A DNA stretch of 17,994 bases from an uncultured Oscillospiraceae bacterium (GCA_900757695.1 CAAEOU010000213.1:1-17994), one strand, 5' to 3'; positions 1-7,051 are shown, numbered from the stretch's first letter. The notes: generated from the sequence alone by a model not told the origin. Numbers and translations are program-made.

Positions 1-389
1 TCCATCAGATACCGGTCAAAGGACGCCTCGATCTCCGAATGGCTTGCTCCGGTCGGCTCTTTCTCCGCCACATAGGGGTGGCATTCCCGATCCAGTGCAA
101 AGTGGCAAAGAACGCCCAATATATAGCTCAGCGCCGCATCCTGATCCGCAGCAGACTTGACCGCTTTCGCCGCCTGAGTAAAAAACGCCGTGCCGGTTCT
201 TTCATGGCTGCTGTAGCCGATCTGATTAATCCGGTTCAGGTTAAAGGGCTTGTTGTAAAAAAACAAATCCGGCCCGTGCACGCCGAAGTCAAAAATCTGC
301 CGGTGCTGCTTTATGATCGTTTGAATATCCTCAGGCATCGCCGCCAGCGCATCACATCCAAACCGATAATGGGCATAAGTTGTAGGCAT
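1..389 (-). CDS. Zinc-dependent phospholipase C-like protein, partial (C-terminus outside window)
   Basis: The frame stays open to the left edge, so about 129 N-terminal residues are visible and the C-terminus is missing. The N-terminus reads MPTTYAHYRFGCDAL, followed by FGVHGPDLFFY and LCHFALDRECHPYV. Spaced His and Asp residues of this kind are the metal-binding pattern of the zinc-dependent phospholipase C/S1-P1 nuclease-like family (PF00882 type), common as uncharacterised proteins in Clostridia. No signal peptide is visible, so a cytoplasmic location is likely and secretion as a toxin-like lipase is not supported. The start is the ATG at 389, with AAAGGAG just upstream and a promoter-like element at 412-440. 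The gene is divergent from the DUF2325 gene. The family call rests on motifs and the substrate is unknown. Confidence 0.7.
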   Translation of the reverse strand, partial: MPTTYAHYRFGCDALAAMPEDIQTIIKQHRQIFDFGVHGPDLFFYNKPFNLNRINQIGYSSHERTGTAFFTQAAKAVKSAADQDAALSYILGVLCHFALDRECHPYVAEKEPTGASHSEIEASFDRYLM

Positions 390-411
390 AAAACCAACTC
401 CTTTCTCTTTA

Positions 412-440
412 ACTTTACCACAGATAGTATAGAATAGCAA
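412..440 (-). promoter_or_regulatory. Putative sigma-A promoter of the phospholipase-like gene
   Basis: On the minus strand, TTGCTA (435-440) and TAAAGT (412-417) are separated by 17 bp, with an extended -10 TGG directly before TAAAGT. The predicted transcription start is only about 16 nt above the ATG, just leaving room for the AAAGGAG ribosome binding site. Each hexamer matches consensus in four of six positions, so this is a moderate call. Confidence 0.5.
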
Positions 441-506
441 TGTAAAATCGGCCTTCCTGCTGCTGTAAAATAAATCGTAGATTCCTGAATTTTTAATAAA
501 GACCTA

Positions 507-535
507 TTGACAGGATAGGAAACCTGTGGTAAAAT
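507..535 (+). promoter_or_regulatory. Sigma-A promoter of the DUF2325 gene
   Basis: A perfect -35 TTGACA (507-512) and -10 TAAAAT (530-535) are separated by 17 bp. The predicted start, near 542, falls at the edge of the first of two repeated operator-like sites. This is a strong match to the housekeeping consensus. Confidence 0.8.
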
Positions 536-542
536 GCATTTA

Positions 543-597
543 GGTTAGTAACGTCTAACCATTTATTTTTACGCATTAGTTAGTTTTGTTTAACCAT
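543..597 (+). promoter_or_regulatory. Tandem operator-like repeats downstream of the DUF2325 promoter
   Basis: Site 1 contains GGTTAG (543-548), six bases, then CTAACC (555-560), a perfect 6-bp inverted repeat. Site 2 contains GTTAG (579-583), six bases, then TTAACC (590-595). Aligned over 19 bp (544-562 and 579-597) the two sites differ at only four positions and are exactly 35 bp apart. They start at the predicted transcription start and end shortly before the ribosome binding site, which suits a repressor. The TTAGGTTAG portion recalls DtxR/IdeR-type metal boxes, but the arm spacing differs, so the regulator is not identified. Confidence 0.55.
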
Positions 598-614
598 AGA
601 GAAAGGATACCTTT

Positions 615-899
615 ATGAGCGTTGTTATCATTGGCGGCAATGAATGTATGGTCTGCCGCTATCAGGAAATCTGCAAAAAGAACGGGTATAAGGCCAAGGT
701 TTTCGCCAAGGAAAACGGCCCCATGAAAAAGAAGATCGGTTCGCCGGATCTTATGATCCTGTTCACCGGCACTGTCTCCCATAAAATGATGATCTGTGCC
801 ACACAGGAGGCCAAAAAGAACGGTGTTCCGGTGCTGCATGTTCATTCCTCCAGTGCCTCTGCGCTCCAGCAGGCGCTGGAATCCAGATGTGCCGGCTGA
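615..899 (+). CDS. DUF2325 domain-containing protein
   Basis: A 94-residue soluble protein that is essentially one DUF2325 domain. It opens with the hydrophobic strand and glycine turn MSVVIIGGNE and has a CxxC pair (Cys11, Cys14) plus Cys20 and Cys61. A second strand (DLMILFTG) follows, and the C-terminal segment has PVLHVHSSSASAL. The fold suggested is a small alpha/beta domain. The biochemical role of the family is not established. The Cys and His residues would fit metal or redox sensing, which is inference. The ATG follows AAAGGA at a good distance. It is transcribed alone from a strong promoter with repeated operator-like sites and ends at a hairpin terminator near 957-990. Confidence 0.8.
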   Translation: MSVVIIGGNECMVCRYQEICKKNGYKAKVFAKENGPMKKKIGSPDLMILFTGTVSHKMMICATQEAKKNGVPVLHVHSSSASALQQALESRCAG

Positions 900-956
900 T
901 CGTACTCTGCACGCTTCATTTTCCCGGTTCCCCCCTCCGGGTAATTCCTCCCGTCT

Positions 957-990
957 GGCCCTCTGCGTTATGCAGGGGGTCAGATTTTTT
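957..990 (+). terminator. Intrinsic terminator of the DUF2325 gene
   Basis: A stem of about 10 bp (957-966 with 972-981, including two G-U pairs) closes a five-base loop. It is followed after three bases by six T (985-990). The short gap before the T tract makes it slightly atypical. Confidence 0.6.
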
Positions 991-1068
991 GTTCCTACAC
1001 CCGAGAAGTCCCTATTTGCTCTATTTGCCCTATTGCCCCGTTTGCATCATATGCTGACCCCAATACAC

Positions 1069-1114
1069 GCAAAGAGCGCATTCCCCTTTTTCCGTTTGGG
1101 TATGCGCTCTTTGC
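1069..1114 (-). terminator. 13-bp perfect inverted repeat at the end of the licC operon
   Basis: The arms GCAAAGAGCGCAT (1069-1081) and ATGCGCTCTTTGC (1102-1114) are perfectly complementary around a 20-base loop, whose CCC and GGG can extend the stem. It begins three bases beyond the licC stop codon, so it most likely ends or protects the operon mRNA. There is no T tract on the minus-strand side, so it may act as an mRNA 3'-end stabiliser more than a classical terminator. Confidence 0.5.
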
Positions 1115-1116
1115 AT

Positions 1117-1833
1117 TTATGCTTTTTCTTTCTCACAATAGCTGGGATCCAACTGGCACAGCTCCTCAAAGCTGTCGATCTCCCGGATGCTTTCCGGCTG
1201 AATTTCCCGAATTCCCAACTGGTACTCATCCGGGTGGCAGAACAGCGCCACATCATCCCAGTAGATATCCGTATTCTTCTTCCGGCAGTACTCCTCTTCC
1301 AAATGCCCCCGGAGACGGCGACCGTCAGCCTCAGACCAGAAGGATACACTGTGGAGCTCCCAGCCATGATCGCCGCCGGTCCTGCTGCATTTGGTCACGA
1401 TCCCATCGTTCAGGGTCAGCAGCCATTCGTCCGTGGGGCCTTCCCGCCAGACGCAGCAGTATCCGGAACGCTCAAATTCCGGCGTCAGGATCTTCGGATC
1501 CCGCACAAGCTGATCTCCGTCCAAAATGATCGCATCTTCCAGATGCTCCCGGGCATAGTACAGGGAGGATATATTGTTGCATGTGAGGTAGTCCGGATTT
1601 TCAATCAGCGTCAGCCCCGGGTTTTCCTCCGGGAGTTCCGCAAACGCCTCTTTCAAATGTCCCACCACCACATAAATCTCCCAGATTCCATTTTCGTGGA
1701 GTGCCGAGAGGATGGTATCGATCATACGCTTTCCCCCGACCCGCACCAGCGGCTTGGGAGTCGTATTTGTAACGGGCCTCATACGGTTGCCCAGTCCGGC
1801 AGCCATAATGACAGCTCTCTTTGCCCGATTCAA
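1117..1833 (-). CDS. licC: LicC-type CTP:phosphocholine cytidylyltransferase
   Basis: A 238-residue cytoplasmic nucleotidyltransferase predicted to make CDP-choline from CTP and phosphocholine. The signature AAGLGNRMRP (11-20) is followed by TPKPL (25-29) with the expected lysine, NNISSLY (86-92), the metal-binding LDGDQLV (104-110), VSFW (163-166) and YWDDV (191-195). This order and the length match pneumococcal-type LicC more closely than glucose-1-phosphate nucleotidyltransferases. The start is TTG at 1833, supported by GGAGGG nine bases upstream inside the end of licA. The next in-frame ATG would cut into the first beta strand and lose the conserved N-terminus. It sits three bases after licA, so the kinase and cytidylyltransferase are co-expressed. 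A related sugar or alcohol phosphate substrate cannot be excluded. Confidence 0.85.
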   Translation of the reverse strand: MNRAKRAVIMAAGLGNRMRPVTNTTPKPLVRVGGKRMIDTILSALHENGIWEIYVVVGHLKEAFAELPEENPGLTLIENPDYLTCNNISSLYYAREHLEDAIILDGDQLVRDPKILTPEFERSGYCCVWREGPTDEWLLTLNDGIVTKCSRTGGDHGWELHSVSFWSEADGRRLRGHLEEEYCRKKNTDIYWDDVALFCHPDEYQLGIREIQPESIREIDSFEELCQLDPSYCEKEKA

Positions 1834-1836
1834 ACC

Positions 1837-2766
1837 TTATTTCCCTCCATTGCGTTTCTTTATCAATTCCTGAAACAGTGCGGAATACTCCGAAGCATAG
1901 CGATACTGCATCAGCGCATAACCGCCGAAATCCACGCCCAGTTCCTTTTTATACTCGCACCAGTTGCTCCAGAGGAGCCCGCCCAGCGCCACATAGCAGT
2001 AGATTTTCAGTCTGGTATCCGCATCACAGCCCTCTGTAAAATACCAGTCGATGAGCTGATCGATCATCTCCCGCTCATAACCGGCATAGATGGCAAACAT
2101 CGCAATGTCCAGATGGGGATCATTCATCCCCGCATACTCCCAGTCGATAAGATGCAGGCTCTCCTGCCCGTTTTCCTTCACAAACAGGAAATTATCCGGC
2201 ACCGCATCCACATGCGTCAGAACATACTGCCGATCCAGTGAATTCAGGAATGGCCGCATAGCCAGACACCGGAGCCGCACCTCATCATAATCCGAATAGA
2301 CAGACTTTCCCATAAGGCTCTCATAGAAGTCAATCTCCCGGTAGACGTCAAAGGCATGGGGCACCTTCAGTGCCTTCCCGTGAAACTGCCGCAGCAGCTT
2401 CATGCAAGCCTGCACCTCTTCCGGATCCTGCGGATTGCAGTTTCGCGTCTCGGTCCAGTATTTTGCCAGCTTATAGCCGGTATCCGGGCTGATGGCCACC
2501 ACATGATCCGAGATGGTGTCTCCGGACAGTGCCTGATAGTTCTCCGCTTCCTGCCGTCGGTTGATAAGCTTGTCCGTCCCCTCTCCCGGTACCCGCAGGA
2601 TATAAGATGTACCATTGCAGGAAAAGCGGAAGGATCGGTTGGTCATGCCGGCAGATGTGGGCTGCACATCCCGAATCTGCTCTTTCCGAACGCCCAGTGC
2701 CTCCTCGATAAAAGCAACGGCCGCATCGGTCAGCAGTCTTTTCTCATGACAAGCTTCCATATGCAT
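1837..2766 (-). CDS. licA: LicA-type choline kinase (phosphotransferase family)
   Basis: A 309-residue cytoplasmic kinase expected to phosphorylate choline with ATP, the step before LicC. The N-lobe carries SAGMTNRSFR (38-47) as the nucleotide-binding loop. The catalytic loop is LTHVDAVPDNFL (183-194) with His185, Asp187 and Asn192. LIDWEYAGMNDP (206-217) supplies the metal-binding Asp208. These are the hallmarks of the choline/ethanolamine kinase branch of the APH/ChoK fold, and the length is normal for LicA. The ATG at 2766 shares one base with the stop of the preceding small membrane protein (TGATG), suggesting translational coupling, since no strong ribosome binding site is visible. A second in-frame ATG lies two codons on. 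Ethanolamine or another amino-alcohol remains possible as substrate. Confidence 0.85.
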   Translation of the reverse strand: MHMEACHEKRLLTDAAVAFIEEALGVRKEQIRDVQPTSAGMTNRSFRFSCNGTSYILRVPGEGTDKLINRRQEAENYQALSGDTISDHVVAISPDTGYKLAKYWTETRNCNPQDPEEVQACMKLLRQFHGKALKVPHAFDVYREIDFYESLMGKSVYSDYDEVRLRCLAMRPFLNSLDRQYVLTHVDAVPDNFLFVKENGQESLHLIDWEYAGMNDPHLDIAMFAIYAGYEREMIDQLIDWYFTEGCDADTRLKIYCYVALGGLLWSNWCEYKKELGVDFGGYALMQYRYASEYSALFQELIKKRNGGK

Positions 2767-3065
2767 CAGGACTTCTTGTCGTCCATGGGATCGACTTCTT
2801 CCATGGGATCAAACTCGCCGCCCACTTCTTCTTTATTCTCCGCAGCAGTGGTATCCTTTTTCTTTCCGAGGTTCTGGAAGAACAGCTTGATCTTCCGCCG
2901 GAAAATTGCCAGTGCTGCGCCGCCTGCAATGAACAGGCCAGCGATCATGGACACCACATAGGTCACGGTGCCGGGATCCAGATAGGCAAAGGCAGGTGCA
3001 CTGAGCAGCAGTGCGGTAAAGAATCCAAAGTAGCTATAGCTCAGCAGTTTTTTTGCATTTTTCAT
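2766..3065 (-). CDS. Small membrane protein with AYLDPGT motif
   Basis: A 99-residue protein. Residues 1-27 form a signal peptide (MKNAKK, then a hydrophobic stretch ending SAPAFA), with likely cleavage before YLDPGT. A second hydrophobic segment (about 34-55) follows, then a basic stretch (RRKIKLFFQNLGKKK) and an acidic tail rich in Glu, Asp and Pro. The mature protein would have its N-terminal YLDPGT outside and its charged tail in the cytoplasm. Small proteins with this DPGT motif are known as uncharacterised neighbours of polysaccharide and membrane-enzyme genes. I cannot assign a function. AGGAGG lies upstream of the ATG. It sits between the YidC-transferase fusion and licA in one operon, so it is likely an accessory subunit of that system. 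Confidence 0.7.
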   Translation of the reverse strand: MKNAKKLLSYSYFGFFTALLLSAPAFAYLDPGTVTYVVSMIAGLFIAGGAALAIFRRKIKLFFQNLGKKKDTTAAENKEEVGGEFDPMEEVDPMDDKKS

Positions 3066-3112
3066 GATTGATGTTCCTCCTAATATAAATTCAGTTTGAT
3101 CAGTGGATGTTC

Positions 3113-5209
3113 TCAGCGCTTCTTGCCCTCCAGCCGACGGACAATATAGCGTCCGGCAGCCTCTGCACCGTGGCCGAGATTATAGATTTCCTTTTCCTTC
3201 ACCGCCTGAATGGTCTCACGGAATTCCTCCGGGCGGGACAGCAGATCCATGGCCATATCGCCGGCCTTCTGGAGTTCATCCAGCCCCAGCTCACCGCCCA
3301 GCTGACCCCGGATCCGAATATCAAAGGGCACCACATCGATCTTATCATACTCGGGGTTCATGATCTTCATGGGCGTATTGATATAGAGCACCGGCTTCAG
3401 GGTAGACAGCGCAAATTCAAAGCCAACATTGGACCAGTCTGTCACCAGCAGGTCGGCGCTGTATACGGTATCCGTAGAGCTGAAGTCCGTCTGAATGACA
3501 AAGTCCTCTCCCAGCTTGTCCTTGTAGCGGGCCTCAAGGCCCTCGATCTTCTCCCCGTAGAGACGAACATACTGAGGATGGGGCCGGATAATCAGCCGAA
3601 CCCCGGGGCGCAGGAACTGCTCGATAAGTGTGTCAATGCAGGAGTCCATGATGTTATCCTTCTGCCAGGAGGGTGCCACCAGAATGGTCTTCTTCTCATG
3701 GGGCACCTTGGGAGTATTCTCCCACGCCTCCGTCATCTCATCCAGCAGGCCATAGCCCACCTTGACCAGACGGCGGGGCTTTAAGTTGTAGAGCTTTTCA
3801 ATGGCACGCGCTTCTTCCACCTGATGCGGGCCTACCGCAAACAGGGTGTCATAGTGATCCAGTGCATGGGTACGCAGGGTCATATTGTCGCTGCTGACGC
3901 CATGGTCGGTGTAGATATATTCAATATCCTTCCGTACAAGGCTGCGTTTGATATGATAGGTTTCAAGATCCGGCATGGTCATAATCACCATGTCCGCATC
4001 CATCTTCATCATCAGCGTAATGAGCTTCATCTCACCGATGTAATAGGGCTTGATCCGTGGCTCATTCATCTGGAAGATCGCGTCCTTGGGATCAGAGGTG
4101 ATGTAGTGAATCACAAGGTCCGAGTTTTTCAGCACATAATCGATCATGCCGGCAAAATACTTATAGAAGCCGCTGCCCTCGCTGTAGAATACCAGCTGCT
4201 TTTTCTCCTTGTCGGACAGGAACCGATGATAATCTTCTTTTTCCTGCTTCTTGTAGGGCTCCAGCTCTTTCTTTTTCTGTGCGTCCTTTGCCTTGAGCTC
4301 TTCCAGCTCCTTTTTGCTCTCCTCCAGTGCCTCATAGTCGATGTACTTGGAGGGCTTATAGAGGAAGTTCATAAAGTAGAGGTTCGCAATGGCAAAGAGG
4401 TTGCTGGCAATCCAGTAGACGCCAACGCCCGCAGGCACCAGATAGGTGAAATAGGTGGAGAAGGCCACCGTAAAGATGGTCACGCCCCACCGGCTCAGGA
4501 AGCCCTGCTCCTTCTGGAGCACGTTATCCCGGTTCTGTGCCCAGCACAGCAGGAAGGTTGAGCCGCAGGACAGCAGAGGCACAATGGTAATCAGCGAAAT
4601 AGGCCAAACCGGCGGCACCTGAGAAAGATTGATTCCCAGAAATACCGTATTGACGCTCTGGGCTGCGGAAATGATTGCCGATACGTCTACCCCGGGCAGA
4701 GACGCTGCCAGCCCCATAAAGTAGTCATAATTGGCAGGATCCCGCATGGCCTCGATGACCTTCAGCTGTGCGCCGCTGCCCAGCTCGCTGACCCCCAGCA
4801 GCTGTGCCGTAGCCGCCACAAAGGTCTTGCAGGTAGCAGCATCCACCCGCAGCAGATGCTGCATGGGGTTGTAGATCACGTTGATGAGGCCCAGCACCAG
4901 AATGATCTGGATGATCATGGGCACCATCCCCAGCATGGGGCTGTACTTTTCCCGCTTATACAGCGCAATGGTCTCATCCGAAATGGTATCCTTATCGCCA
5001 TAGTGCTGTGCAGTAATGCGGTTGATCTCCGGCTGAAGCCGGATCATTTTAATGGAGTTCTTCTGCACCACCACGGACAGCGGCAGCAGAATGATCTTAC
5101 TCAGCAGGGTAAACAGCAAAATCGCTATGCCGTAGCTCCCCACCAGCCGATAGCACAGCCACATAAGCCATCCCAAAGGCGTTCCAATAAAGGTGTTGAT
5201 GAGTGACAT
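3113..5209 (-). CDS. YidC/Oxa1 insertase domain fused to CDP-glycerol glycerophosphotransferase-like domain
   Basis: A 698-residue two-part membrane protein. Residues 1-290 match the Gram-positive YidC/Oxa1 core: GTPLGWLMWL and YGIAILLFTLLSKIILLPLS (about 9-45) with Lys38 where many YidC proteins carry the groove Arg, then hydrophobic segments near 93-112, 203-225, 241-258 and 262-283. There is no lipobox. Residues 293-326 are a highly charged, probably coiled-coil linker. Residues 337-690 match the TagF/CDP-glycerol glycerophosphotransferase family, with YTDHGVSS (433-440), VAPSWQ (511-516), IRPHPQY (541-547), DWSNVGFEFAL (591-601) and KPVLYINTP (605-613). That family transfers an alcohol phosphate from a CDP-alcohol to a growing polymer on the inner membrane face. 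GAGGAAAA precedes the ATG. The gene is a central member of the lic operon. The donor (CDP-glycerol or CDP-choline) is unknown. Confidence 0.88.
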   Translation of the reverse strand: MSLINTFIGTPLGWLMWLCYRLVGSYGIAILLFTLLSKIILLPLSVVVQKNSIKMIRLQPEINRITAQHYGDKDTISDETIALYKREKYSPMLGMVPMIIQIILVLGLINVIYNPMQHLLRVDAATCKTFVAATAQLLGVSELGSGAQLKVIEAMRDPANYDYFMGLAASLPGVDVSAIISAAQSVNTVFLGINLSQVPPVWPISLITIVPLLSCGSTFLLCWAQNRDNVLQKEQGFLSRWGVTIFTVAFSTYFTYLVPAGVGVYWIASNLFAIANLYFMNFLYKPSKYIDYEALEESKKELEELKAKDAQKKKELEPYKKQEKEDYHRFLSDKEKKQLVFYSEGSGFYKYFAGMIDYVLKNSDLVIHYITSDPKDAIFQMNEPRIKPYYIGEMKLITLMMKMDADMVIMTMPDLETYHIKRSLVRKDIEYIYTDHGVSSDNMTLRTHALDHYDTLFAVGPHQVEEARAIEKLYNLKPRRLVKVGYGLLDEMTEAWENTPKVPHEKKTILVAPSWQKDNIMDSCIDTLIEQFLRPGVRLIIRPHPQYVRLYGEKIEGLEARYKDKLGEDFVIQTDFSSTDTVYSADLLVTDWSNVGFEFALSTLKPVLYINTPMKIMNPEYDKIDVVPFDIRIRGQLGGELGLDELQKAGDMAMDLLSRPEEFRETIQAVKEKEIYNLGHGAEAAGRYIVRRLEGKKR

Positions 5210-5272
5210 GAATCATTTTCCTCGTTTCTGGCTATTTTATCTTTTCGGCATTCACCGTTTTCAACGTTGTTC

Positions 5273-6952
5273 TCATGGCTGATGTCCAGTCTTCGGCGGC
5301 TTCTTGCCTCCGCCATGGTCTTTTCCCGGCCTATCCCCATGCTTTGGCGCAGGCTTTTCCCGCTTGTGCGGCTTCGGCATTGCGGATTCCGTGGGCTCCG
5401 GCCGTGCATCCGGGTTCGGTCTGGCATTAAAATAGTCCGGCAGCACATAGCCCTCAGCAGGCGCCACCTCCGGCATATCAAGCCCAAAGACCTGATTAAT
5501 CACCGTCCGCTCAGCATTGATGCCCGTCATGCCCTCCACTGCGATCTGCCGCTCCGGCACATAGACGGCCAACAGCGCATTCTGCATCACAGGGGTTTCC
5601 TTTTCTGAATCGAACCGTGGTCCGCCGAACTGCTCTACCATGTGAAGCGGAACCCGTGCTCCATGATCCGACAGCAGCAGGATCACCGCACCGGGATCCT
5701 TCTTCTGAATATCATCCACCGTTGCAAGGATCACGGAATTGATGTACTGAAGCTGCTGGGGATACAGGCTTTCGTCCTTCCAGTACCAATACATGCCCTT
5801 GTCCTCCTGCACACTGCCATCGGCATGAAACACAAATGGCGCATGGGGGCACTGGATATAGCTCACCGTCAGGGTCGGGCCGTTGGTTGCGTCCGCACAG
5901 CTTTTCAGGGCACTCAGCGCATTTTTTACCGGGCCGACATAGTTATCCCGATAATTCAGAAAGATGCGCAGCTCGATTTTTTCCCGAATGGGACGGACCT
6001 GATAAAATATACTGTTTTGCAGCAGGTAAGTAGAAATCGACGCCTCGTGCTGTCCGCTGGTGAGCTCTTTCCCCGGAAAGCGGAGGTAGTTCCAGTGATT
6101 GACCAGATTTACCTGATATCCGTTTCCCCGGAACAGCCGTACCAGAGATGGATCCTGCAAATACTGGCGTCGAGCCTCTGTGGGCATATCGTCATCTACC
6201 ACATAATCCATATTCAGGAGGTTGGGGATGATGGTGTCTGTCCAGCAGGATTCTGTATTTCGGCTGGTGCGGGATACGGAAAATCCCCGCTCCGTCAGTG
6301 CCTGATCAAATTCCCTGTTGTCGTATTGGAAATACGTTTGAAGATTTTCTTCTCCGCCGTACTCGTCAAACAGCAGATAATAGACGTCTCTCTTTTCCCC
6401 TTTGAACTCCGGCACCTGCGCTTCCGGCCCGGGCCCATGCATCTGCCGCCCATAGAAAGCCACAGAAAGGAGCTTAGGCACCGCATTGATGCCGCTGATC
6501 ATCAGCAGGACACCGAAGGTCAGCGCCATGATCCCGCAGCCAGCCGTTAAATTGGGCTTCTTCCAAAGCAGCAGCGCCGTCAGCAGCAGGAATACTGCGG
6601 CCAGCACTGCCAGCTGATAACGATCTCGGAACCACGGGAGCGCCGTTTTCAACGCCTCAGACACCATGGTAAAATTGATCACCACCAGCATCAAAAGCCC
6701 GGTCATAAACGCCGCTCTGCTCATATTGCGGAATACCAAGCCGCACACGCCGAGAATCACCGCCGCCGATGCAAGGAAGATGCAGAAAAACGGAAGAATA
6801 TCTCTCAGTTCAGCCTCCCCGGCATTCTGACTGTATAAGAAAATACAGGGGTACAGACAGATCAGCACCAGTGCCAGCAGCCCCGCAGCCCACGCCTTTC
6901 CATGGATTTTAATATGTTTCAAAGGATCGTCCTCCCAAGGCATTTTCCGCAT
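5273..6952 (-). CDS. LtaS-like membrane enzyme, alkaline phosphatase superfamily (phosphoalcohol transferase or sulfatase-like)
   Basis: A 559-residue protein with five N-terminal membrane segments (about residues 17-160) and an extracellular catalytic domain, the topology of lipoteichoic acid synthases. Metal-site motifs are LLFDEYGG (193-200), CPHAPFVF (368-375) and LLSDHGAR (427-434). The likely nucleophile is a threonine in CWTDTIIPNLLN (Thr238 or Thr240). Thr rather than Cys favours phosphoalcohol transfer over sulfatase activity. The C-terminal 40 or so residues are rich in Pro, Lys, His and Gly and predicted disordered. I use the ATG at 6952, preceded by AGGAAAG. An upstream in-frame TTG at 7018 sits on the predicted transcription start and cannot be the start. 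First gene of the operon, ending 63 bases before the YidC fusion. It probably builds or modifies a phospho-polymer outside the membrane; the substrate is unknown. Confidence 0.78.
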   Translation of the reverse strand: MRKMPWEDDPLKHIKIHGKAWAAGLLALVLICLYPCIFLYSQNAGEAELRDILPFFCIFLASAAVILGVCGLVFRNMSRAAFMTGLLMLVVINFTMVSEALKTALPWFRDRYQLAVLAAVFLLLTALLLWKKPNLTAGCGIMALTFGVLLMISGINAVPKLLSVAFYGRQMHGPGPEAQVPEFKGEKRDVYYLLFDEYGGEENLQTYFQYDNREFDQALTERGFSVSRTSRNTESCWTDTIIPNLLNMDYVVDDDMPTEARRQYLQDPSLVRLFRGNGYQVNLVNHWNYLRFPGKELTSGQHEASISTYLLQNSIFYQVRPIREKIELRIFLNYRDNYVGPVKNALSALKSCADATNGPTLTVSYIQCPHAPFVFHADGSVQEDKGMYWYWKDESLYPQQLQYINSVILATVDDIQKKDPGAVILLLSDHGARVPLHMVEQFGGPRFDSEKETPVMQNALLAVYVPERQIAVEGMTGINAERTVINQVFGLDMPEVAPAEGYVLPDYFNARPNPDARPEPTESAMPKPHKREKPAPKHGDRPGKDHGGGKKPPKTGHQP

Positions 6953-7023
6953 TTCTTTCCTGCGCTCGCCCCGGAGTCCAAGCACATCTGCGGACCTTCC
7001 CGCCGGTAAGTTTCGCAAAGTTT

Positions 7024-7051
7024 ATTCTATCATATATTCCTTATTTTGCAA
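7024..7051 (-). promoter_or_regulatory. Promoter of the LtaS-like/YidC-fusion/lic operon
   Basis: On the minus strand, TTGCAA (7046-7051) and TAGAAT (7024-7029) are separated by 16 bp, with an extended -10 TGA directly before TAGAAT. The predicted start is near 7017, giving an untranslated leader of about 65 nt. It follows the hairpin that ends the arginine operon, so the two operons are separately transcribed. Confidence 0.6.

Noticed and set aside
543..560. Naming the repeats a DtxR/IdeR or FeoA-type iron box
   Set aside because: The half-sites resemble TTAGGTTAG but are separated by six bases, unlike the tight canonical palindrome; the regulator cannot be named.
796..2241. Long plus-strand frame opposite licC and licA
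   Set aside because: It is a shadow of two well-supported minus-strand genes and its translation has no recognisable domain.
6953..7018. N-terminal extension of the LtaS-like protein from an in-frame TTG
   Set aside because: The TTG lies at the predicted transcription start and has no ribosome binding site; the ATG at 6952 has AGGAAAG.
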